From the NCBI GenBank assembly GCA_011503125.2, contig WWBZ02000009.1, positions 372,001-436,000 on the forward strand: a stretch of DNA of 64,000 bases. Direction: 5' to 3'. A model generated the notes under the pieces. That model saw only the letters and a list, made by a program, of their open reading frames with translations. It searched no databases and was not told where the DNA came from. Source of the DNA: Botryosphaeria dothidea (lineage: Eukaryota > Ascomycota > Dothideomycetes > Botryosphaeriales > Botryosphaeriaceae). Positions 55,801 to 64,000 of the stretch are shown here, piece after piece (the stretch's first letter is position 1; every line of letters starts with the position of its first letter). The position numbers and the translations under genes are program-made.

Positions 55801-58800
55801 TCGGAGCCCTCGATTCTCGCACCTGGCCACGTAGCAAGGAGAGAGCAACACCGAGTCCACCGTACAGCTGACCATACTCTAGCTCCTCGAAGTCTTGAGG
55901 AAGTCGAGGGTACGTCCGTAACGCCGTAGCCATCTCTCCCCCAACAGTCGCGCGAACTGAACTAACACGCAACGCCGGCCCGCTCTTTTCGCCATCCCAT
56001 TCCTGCAAAAGGAACGCTGGGCTAGACCTCATACCACCTTCCTCCTCGTCCGCGCCTCATGAAGATCCTTCTCGAGATACAAGCGCTAGAGGAGCAGCGG
56101 CGGTGGGGGCCTTTGCCTCCTCGGAACACCCTCAACCCGGTTGCCTGCACTAGCACCGCGCGTTCCTGGAGAACGAACAGATAGGAACCGAGCTAGCCAG
56201 ACCGCGATGCAACACAGTGTCCACCAAGAAGTGCTGAAAGAGAACAGCAGGTCCATGGCTTGAACGCCATTGTCGAAGTGGGCCCATTGAAATCCTGGCG
56301 GTGGCATCGCATCGCAGAGATGGACCGGGGCCCCGATCCATCTCCTTCGCCCATCACTTGCCCATTCACCGGCGACGCCATCGCTGAAGATGGCTCCGGC
56401 TGATGGCGTTATCACTTCGTGGCCGCGATCGCTGCGTTTTCCTTCCTAATGCCTTCGCAACTCGAAAGTGTTTCCGGCTAGCACGGCAGCGAAAAGGCTC
56501 TACGTTCTCGGCCCACATTCGCCGCCGCCCCCCATCAAGGAACACGTCACCAGCGATTCTGGACCATCGATAGTCAACAAGATAGCACTGCATCCTAACG
56601 GGAGGACGAGAGAACGAACGTTAGGTGGCGGTGGAGGCCGACGTCCATCGCCATGATGGTCCGTCCTTCGGATTAAGCTTCAGACCTACGAAACGCCAGA
56701 GACGCCATACACATCCGCCTGGGAAAACGCCACGCGCGACGCGGCGCTCTTTTCGAAGAACCCGCTGCTTGGCAACAGCAAACAGTCGAGTGGCGGGCAA
56801 GAAGAATCCGCGAAGTAAACGGCAGCGGAAAGACGAGAAACGGCTTCCCAACAACGGCTCGGGTAAGTGCCACTAGGAAATGTAGCGTTTTCCTCCCTCG
56901 AGGAGGAAAAAAAAAACATAGTGCTCCTCTCCCGCACGACCAGTAGCAGCAGCACCGTCTTCTTCATTTGCATCCTCCGTCGTCGAGTAGTGTGTCCGAG
57001 CCCCGAGACACCTCACCGTCCACTTGTGGCTTGCATTTTTCACTTTCAGCATCGGACGAGACATGAAGAGGGCGGCGGCGCGTGGCGCGTCAGTGCTCAC
57101 TCAGCCCAGCTAATCTCCCCTCCATCCCTCTTCCCCCGCATTGATTTCCACGTCGTCAGTGCTCACCGACCCCGTCACCTTGCCTTTCCATCCTCCGAAA
57201 GGCAAGACGTCCAACCGCGGTCCGAATACTACTCCAAAAGCCCTTTCTCAGAACGGTACGACCACGGACGTCTACCTCTATGAACGCTCGATCTTAGGGC
57301 CATCTTTCCCCGAGATAAGGTGTTGAGTATCGTACTGCATACCGCTTCCCTTGGTTTCCTTCTCCTGCTAAGAATTCCCGGGGCGGAGACTTGGTTTAAG
57401 GTTCATCCCAAAGCAACAGCGCACGCGCCCTTGGGCCCGTCGTATGTAATGTAATGTACGGCGGGCCGGCCGGTGATGCAACCGCAAACGGATAATGGGG
57501 AGTGGCTTTGCTGTTCTCACGAGGCGAGTAATAGCAGCATTCCCTGCCTTTTAGCGAAGAGACAAGAAAAAAAAAACGTGGCTAGGAGGGGTGTTCATTC
57601 GTAAACCCCCCCCCCCCCCCCTGCCAATTCGTATCTCACAAAATTCACGATGAGCGGAAGGCGTCCTGCACTAACGAAAAGCATGAAAGCGGGTATGACA
57701 GGCGTGTTCCGGGATAAATTGAGGTGGCTACAGATAACCGGATCTGGGCGCTTTGCTTCCCTTTCTCCCGGAGCCAAAAAAAAAACATGTCGAAAACGCA
57801 TTATTCGGACCGCGAAGAGTCAGAAGTGCATCATCCCGTTCCCGTCGCCATGACGGAGTAGCCTCAGCGTCGCTGCTAGCGCGCACCGCATACCATCCCA
57901 CAACGCCCATCTTATCGTATGATTTTGCATGTATCTTTTCGCACGAGCAAACGGAAAGAGAAAGGCTCCCCTGCAAGATAAACGAAAAAGAAGCGCCGAA
58001 GCGAACGATCTGGTTGAACTACCTTCCCTCCCCTCTTTTCTCTCCCCCTTTCCCGTTTCCACAATGTCACGAGCCCACAATTCTCCGGTGGGATGGCTGG
58101 GCTGGGCTGGCTGTCTTTTGCCGACTGGGTGACCTTGCATAAAAAGGACATTGATGCTACTGCGCGCCCAACTAACAGGTAGGCAAGCAGGCAAGCACGC
58201 CGGCCCCCTTCCCGCAACGCTCATAATCAACAAAAATTCGATATCGTATCGGCAAGGCTGAATAGCGTGTGCCGCTAGCCGCATCCCGCCATGATAGAAA
58301 GAAAATCAGGTTGACATAAAAATATTAAAAGAAAAAGGAAAAAAGAAGCGTAATAATGATAAGCCTTAGTGAAAAGAGGATAAAATCCGGGGCGGGTCGA
58401 GGAAAAAAAAACAAAGGCGGCGCTGGCAGCGGGGCGGCTATCATACGAGACACGCGACTTTTGCTTCCCGCGCGCGCATTGATGGCCCATGGGAGGCGTT
58501 CTAGAACCAAGTCCACATGGTTGGAAAGTAGTATCCTTTTTTCCTTTGATTGTGGCATAGCCTGACGTGGACCATACGTACTGGCGTACGCACACACAGC
58601 CTTTCGCTCCGTCATCCTTTACCACAGTGTCGGTAAGTGAAGTTTCAACAGGAGTGCTCTAGTACTGCGGCTGGAAGGCTTATCTGCAGGGGGTACAGAA
58701 AAAGAGGTGTGAAGGTGAGATCGCTGATGAGAGGGGATGAGACAAAAGCACGGTGGTGTGTGCGGCCCAATGCATATGCGGGACGGAAATAATGGTCGCG

Positions 58801-61800
58801 AAGGATGAAGAAAGAGGTATGGGCATGGACCGGCACGTGAAGCGAAAGTATGTGCTGTTGATTGCGTTCATCCTCAGACACCTGCGCACGACCGGCGTGG
58901 GCACCGAATCGGACCCGGCTAGAGATGGAGGAGCGGGCGCGTGAACGTGTCCGCATGGAGGAGGGTGGGGATGATTCAGTGTTGCGGCGGTTGAGCGAAC
59001 CAGGGTTAGGCCTTAACGCAGGGCCGTTTTTGACAGGAAGCGGTTCCCGAGACAGAAAGAAGGAAGGGGAGACATGTCAGCGGGGTGGCTTGATTGGTGA
59101 CGCCCGGCTGGGTTTCTTCAGAGCGCAGTGGCCAGTGGGTAATCCGTTGGTAGGGAGCTACTCCATACGTGCTGACGGGCTGAGCTGGGAGACTCCGAGA
59201 CGGCCCAGCCTTCCAATGGAGGTCCCTTTTCCGATGGTATGCTGGGAGCAAGCCGCTGGCTGCTAGAGAACGTGCGGCGTACGTGCAGTAGCATCACCCA
59301 AACTTCAGTCGACAACGGTTCCCTGCTCAGATAGAGGCACCACTACGTCTAGCTGAGAACGGAGTAAGTGCCGTGCAGGCATGTGCACGTACTTAGGCGA
59401 GATCCCTGGTACTGAGCTAATCGAACAGGGACGGCCTTGGCCTGAACTAGATCGCTTTTTGGGTATACGGCAAGAGTGGAGACGCCAGATCTGGTATCTC
59501 GCGCAGGGATATGACGCTCCTGAGCTTCCTCTTTCTGTCACCAAGCACCCGTGCAGCGTAGGAGTGCGGACCGGGAAGGAATTGCATGGCGTTAACGTCG
59601 GAGCAACCCACCGTCAGCCGGACACGCGCAGCGGCCGGAGTCGTGGATCGGGTAGGGGAGGCCGGCCGGGATGGCGTAGGTATCGGTGAGCACGCAAGCA
59701 GGTTCGGCACAGTAGGTACGACATGCGGTCCACCGCCTCCTCTCCCTTACTCACCAAACTTACCTAAATCTTCCTCGAAGGATGGCCAGCCCCTGGGCTG
59801 CGGGTGGCCATGCGGGGGATCGCAGGCTGCATGCTCCTGAGCTGCAGGCCATCATGCGCTGATGTTGAGCGGTCAGTGTCTTCCCGCGCTTCCCCAAATT
59901 AAACAAGGACATGACAGGGGGCGCAGCACGTGCGGCGGCTTGCTCGTCCCATGCGTCATCCCCACGTTTAAGGTGCGCGATGGTGGCTTCTTGCGCCGCG
60001 ACGGGAGCTCCCAATGACGAGCAGGCGTGGTCTGGCGCGTTAGCCCTGAGCAGGTGGGTGGGATCCCAGGCCCACGGGCAAGAAGAGTGTGCAGGGGGCG
60101 GGCGAGCTGAAGGCGAAGGCGTCGCGAATTTCAATTTGACAGGACAGGAAAAATTCGCCGGCGGCTCGTCCAACGTCGCGCAGCCAGGAAAGTTTAAATG
60201 AACCCATATCGTACCACAAGGGGCCTGAGGCGTTAAAGCATGCTTTAGCCTGGGGGATCCTGGCCTAGCCTCCCCGCCGTGTCCGCCGGTGGGCCGCTAG
60301 AAAGCGGGAAGACGAACAACGAGGCGGAGGATCAGGCCGCGAGCTAACGGGGGCCAGGGCGCTTCCGCGCGGGCGAGTCGCGGTTAGCGTCTAGGTACGT
60401 CAGCCATTTTAGCAGCCTGCACGGTGTCGATGACTGCAGGACAAGCTGCCGGCGAACGCCCGACTGCCTCGGGATGCTCATGGCCCTGCACAGACACACT
60501 CGCCAGACACAGGCCCACTAGCAGCAGCCTTCCGCACCGGCACACCGCGCCATGCCAGCGCAGCAGCTCCCTCATAGGCGGGCGTAGCTCCTGCAAGACG
60601 ACGTTCCGCTCTGACTGAGACAAGCGCGTCGTTGGAGTGGTCGCGTGGATTCAGGGCTCACGAGGGGCTTTTGCCAATATCCCGGCGCGGGTTCCGCTTA
60701 AGTTGCTGTGATAACTGCGGCCTCCATGCTTTTCCCTGGTCGTGAACCTCTTACGTGCAGAGGAGCGCGGCTTCCGCTGCCTCAAGGGACGGGCCTGTGT
60801 AGCTTGGCATAGATCCGCCACACCCCTGCTGCTCTCCACGGCCACTGAGAGGCTTAGCTGCGATGTACGGCAGGGTTATGATCTGGCTGGCCCCGCCGCC
60901 GCCGTCGATCAATATCAGCGAAGCCCACTGCAGCAGGCAGCCTCACCAGTCGTCTTGGAGTCGCCAGCGGCGGCTGAGGAGGGAGACGCGGCTGCCGCAC
61001 GAACGCAGGCCCGCCTGCAGGCGGCTTGGAAGTGGCGGTCACGAATGCAGCGGCATGGGAGCAGCCCAGCAGAGAGTGCAGAGCCTTGTGAAGGGAGTCC
61101 CCCGCTGTGGTGGTGTTTCGGGTGTTCCTGGACATGGAGTCTGTCCGCCCCGCTGGTGAGCAGTCCAGTACGAAGAGGTGTGGTGCGCGCTCGGTGTGTA
61201 ACACAACGGTCGGCTCGGAGCGCAGCTGCATGGCGCGCAGCTGGCGCCGGTCTCGTGATCGGCACGACGTCGTCCACCATGCCGGGATCCGGGGTCCTTG
61301 CCACGGCATAAAAGGTGTTGCCTTGCCGGATGCAGGGCTCGTGCCTGCGAGGAGACACCGCCTGCCTGCCGCTGCACCGCATTTTCCGGTGCATGATACA
61401 TTTGCCGCGCAGCGAAAGTATCTCCGTACCGCCTGTTTGGCTAGCCCACCTTGCTCAGCACTCAGTCAGACCACAAGGACGGCCCGGCTGTCTGCCATTG
61501 CGTGATGGGTGCCTGTGCTGCATGAGCTTGTCCTTGTTTGGCATGTGCCTCAGGAAGAAACCGCCACCGGGGCTGTGGCTCATTTCGCCCAGCCACATCT
61601 GATAAGACATCGTTTAAACTGTCATTGATTAATCTGAAGCAGACAGCCTGTATAGCTCCCTGCTTTCTAATGCTTCGTAATCTGCACAAGCCTCGGTTGG
61701 GACACTACACAGACGGTGTGCACAGCCCTGTGTCGCTCAGCATTATTAAGTTCGCCTCCATCTTGACACCCTGGTGCTCTTTGATGACCTGATACAACCC

Positions 61801-62058
61801 TCTCCTGGGAGCATATCAGCCCTGTTATAAACCTGTGGCGCTTATCACGGCTGAAGTTTGTTTGACTTGATGCAATCGGCGGTTGACCCCTCCTGCGGTT
61901 GTGACCATGGCCAGACCCTCGCTTCCAACATCGCTGTGCTGCAGGGCTTGAAACGGGTTTGCTGCAGTTGCAAGGCATCTGTGCCATCGTGCCAACTGAT
62001 GCCTGAATCGAGCGACGACCGTGCTTTGGATTCCTTCAAAGAAACCTACGCTCGTTCC
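52844..62058. other. Long stretch without a recognised gene
   Basis: In over 9 kb I found no supportable gene, RNA or intact mobile element. The first ~1.5 kb is AT-richer and includes the bZIP 3' UTR. Between 53500 and 57300 some frames look faintly protein-like on the plus strand (for example 53510-53800) but are short and stop-riddled, compatible with decayed sequence. Homopolymer runs occur, including C16 or so at 57606 and several A8-A9. From 58.9 kb onward the DNA is GC-rich with chance frames only. Confidence 0.45.
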
Positions 62059-63107
62059 TCATCCACCTCCAAATCTCGTCGCAAGCGTGAGTCTTCTCCT
62101 GGCCAGAACCGCCGCTAGTTGCCTTCTTCGATCCCGGCTGCTCAAAATCGTAGGTCCGGCCGTCTCCGTGCTGGTAGAGTTGAATGCAACGTCGACCTGC
62201 TCACGGACGGTGTCTAGAATAAACAGCTCTGCAACAACAGCCTGGCCCGAGTTCAATGCGTCCAGAGTGGCTTGCGGGTTGGACTCGGGAATCTCTTCGT
62301 CATTGAGTAGCTCGTCTCTCTCGCTTGGAACCCGGTCCTGCAGGGTCGACAACGTTGAGGATCTCCGCAGGATGCCCCGCTCTTCGGAGTCAACATCCTG
62401 ACGCGTCGTCGACCGGGAGGCTGAACCTTCTCCAGCTCCTGTTGAAGTGGAGTCGCCATTGGACGAGGTCGATTCCTTTTTCCTCTTCACCTTCTGGAGC
62501 TTCAAGGTGGCTGCCAGCATGACCACTTGTAGCGAGAAAACAAAGCAGTCGAGAAGAAACAGCCTGAACTTTGAGGTGGGCCCTTGCTGGCCGATCCAAT
62601 CAATCAACAAGCCTCCATGCAGATAGCCTCTTGTAGCTTCACCCGCAGCGGGAGGCGGGAACCACAGATGACAAAACAGACATATCAAATTCGAGCCGCA
62701 GATGGGGTATATGTACGGGCGGTTTGAGGGGAGTTCTGGCAGAATCTCCGGCTTGGGGGTAAGCCAGATCAATTGTACAAAAGCGCGGAGGACGAAGCGC
62801 AGAAAGGAGCAGCTGGAGGCAAGCGTCAGCAACGAGGGTTTGGATGGCAGTATGGCGCAGCTTACTCAAGGTAGTAGACGGCGGATATCTCGGCGTAGAT
62901 CAGGATGTCCAGGTTGCGGAGAAGGTCGTCCAGGTAGCCTACTCGCTTCGAACGAATCTTCCGTTTCTGTTCGGCGAGGATGGCGGCTTCATCTGGAATT
63001 TCCGGGGTCTCGTCTGCATCTCTGTCGGGATCGACATCGTGGTGGTCGAGTGCGGAGCCTGGACGGCGTGGCCAGTCTGCGGTTGATGGGGACGCATCAT
63101 CGCTCAT
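62059..63107 (-). CDS. DUF1746 fungal membrane protein (probable DSC ligase-complex type)
   Basis: Exon 1 is 63107-62866 and exon 2 is 62812-62059, with a 53-nt intron (GTAAGC...CAG) that rebuilds an Asp codon to give IYAEISAVYYLD-CSFLRF. The product is 331 aa. The N-terminal ~45 residues are acidic and disordered. The conserved fungal DUF1746 region follows: KRVGYLDDLLRNLDILIYAE, FLRFVLRAFVQLIWLTPKP, and YIYPICGSNLICLFCHLW. A further hydrophobic stretch (FRLFLLDCFVFSLQVVMLAA) makes about four membrane segments. The C-terminal third is Ser/Arg/Glu-rich and cytosolic-looking. In fission yeast I recall this domain in Dsc4, a subunit of the Golgi DSC E3 ubiquitin-ligase complex that activates SREBP; that link is from memory and not certain. 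It is divergent from RCF1. Confidence 0.85.
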
Positions 63108-63543
63108 ATCGCGAACAGGGTGTGTATTGCTGCGGCGGTCATAGTACCAGGCCTCGGTAGAATGTCAGAGTGAGCCGGAGCTTCACATGGGCCAGGCGCG
63201 AGAGCTTGATGGGGAGGTCGGCGTCGACGTCAGATGTCGTGCGGTGTCAGTGTCGGTGTCAGCAGCTGCAACAGCTTGCTCTGCGGAGCGGCAGCACTTC
63301 CGGGGCCCGGAGCTGCGCGCGCCGACGCCGCCGATGGCCCGCCCAGATAGTGACGCCGTTCATCTCACGCGAGGTCGCCGACAAAACTGCTCAAATTAAA
63401 CAGCCCCGCAGCCTCGCGGTACTGCTCATTCGCCCTCTTCCATCTTCAATCGCCTCCAGCCGAGCTCTGGGGGCACCCGCGACTCTGCGAAACTATCCAT
63501 TTAAACCACCCGCCACCCACCAGCCTCTGCGCAACCGCCCACC
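63108..63543. promoter_or_regulatory. Divergent promoter between the DUF1746 gene and RCF1
   Basis: The two start codons are 436 bp apart. The part next to RCF1 is CT-rich with CCACC runs, as usual just before fungal start codons. No TATA box was identified. Confidence 0.4.
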
Positions 63544-64000
63544 ATGTCTGACGCGCCGCTTCCTTCGTCCTTCGATGGCAATGAGTACGTTCTCTTCGAC
63601 TCCTGCCTATCCCCCATCTTTCTCGCCCGGCCAATTGACTGACTCCCGGCAACCAGGGACTTCTACTCCGAAAACCGCTGGCAGAAGCTCACCCGCCGCC
63701 TCCGCGAGGAACCCCTCATCCCGCTCGGTTGTCTGTTGACCTGCTGGGCCCTCCTGGGTGCCAGCCGCGCCATGAAGGCCGGCGACCACCAGACCACCAA
63801 CCGCATGTTCCGCCGCCGCATCTACGCCCAGGGCTTCACCATCGTCGCCATGGCCGCCGGCAGTATGTACTGGCAGGAGGATCGCGAGAAGCGCAAGGAG
63901 TACGATACCCTGCAGCAGCAGAAGAAGGCCCAGGAGAAGCGCGATGCTTGGTTGCGCGAGCTGGAGGCCAGAGACGAGGAGGACAAAGCTATGAAGGCCA
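63544..64000 (+). CDS. rcf1: Respiratory supercomplex factor 1 (HIG1-domain protein), 3' end beyond window
   Basis: This inner mitochondrial membrane protein helps assemble and modulate cytochrome c oxidase and bc1-oxidase supercomplexes. Exon 1 is 63544-63584 ([14 protein letters not shown]...), the intron is 63585-63656 (GTACGT...CAG, 72 nt), and exon 2 starts at 63657 and is still open at the window end. The HIG1 domain is clear: [20 protein letters not shown] (first membrane helix), then the family signature [20 protein letters not shown] (second helix) and GSMYW. A charged coiled-coil tail begins with [20 protein letters not shown]. About 128 residues are visible; the family usually has 160-240. 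Confidence 0.95.

Noticed and set aside
57606..57622. C homopolymer as a functional element
   Set aside because: Runs of this kind are common in fungal intergenic DNA and nothing around it suggests a role.
59100..59260. 5S rRNA-like segment
   Set aside because: A few short words resemble 5S rRNA, but the conserved stems and internal promoter boxes are not there.

Overview
This is a nuclear chromosome segment from a filamentous ascomycete (Pezizomycotina, most likely Dothideomycetes; the class is inferred from protein flavour, not from a search). Evidence: genes carry many 48-165 nt GT-AG introns with CTGAC/CTAAC-like branch sites, UTP4, PPZ phosphatase, DUF1746 and RCF1 have filamentous-fungal architectures, there is a HET-domain gene relic, and a tRNA-Glu carries an intron.

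Layout. 1-1.9 kb: no gene. 1.9-4.7 kb (-): UTP4, an SSU-processome WD40 protein. 4.7-10.3 kb: gene-free GC-rich DNA and the long leader of a G1 cyclin (10.26-11.53 kb, +). 14.2 and 18.05 kb (+): two very small single-pass membrane proteins, the first with PPxY and LPxY motifs; an AT-richer hairpin-bearing stretch lies between them. 18.7-20.5 kb: a broken HET-domain gene followed by a decayed proline-rich coding relic. 21.1-25.0 kb: a divergent pair, zinc alcohol dehydrogenase (-) and aldehyde dehydrogenase (+), around a 0.6 kb shared promoter. 26.9-27.9 kb (-): ribosomal protein uS5/RPS2. 29.0-30.7 kb (-): PPZ-type phosphatase. 32.0-33.8 kb (-): a second, mitochondrial-type aldehyde dehydrogenase, divergent from the N-terminal protein methyltransferase TAE1/NTM1 (34.4-35.1 kb, +). 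35-39.7 kb: AT-richer DNA with pieces of a multi-pass membrane protein gene. 39.7 kb (-): tRNA-Glu(CUC). 41.9-43.1 kb (+): SMP-30/regucalcin-family hydrolase. 43.1-51 kb: gene-free GC-rich DNA with a GGGCTGA tandem array. 51.2-52.8 kb (+): bZIP transcription factor. 52.8-62 kb: no gene recognised. 62.1-63.1 kb (-): DUF1746 membrane protein, divergent from RCF1 (63.5 kb, +), which runs off the window end.

Most genes are unrelated housekeeping functions (ribosome synthesis, cell cycle, phosphatase signalling, respiration, protein N-methylation). The one pair that plausibly works as a unit is the divergent alcohol/aldehyde dehydrogenase pair. Gene density is low, with gene-free blocks of 5-9 kb. 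I saw no CRISPR array, rRNA, intact transposon, PKS or NRPS. Nothing here clearly amounts to a new system; the best candidates for follow-up are the PPxY mini membrane protein, the ADH/ALDH pair with its GC-AG intron, and the decaying HET locus. Exon borders come from reading splice signals and frame continuity, not from transcripts.
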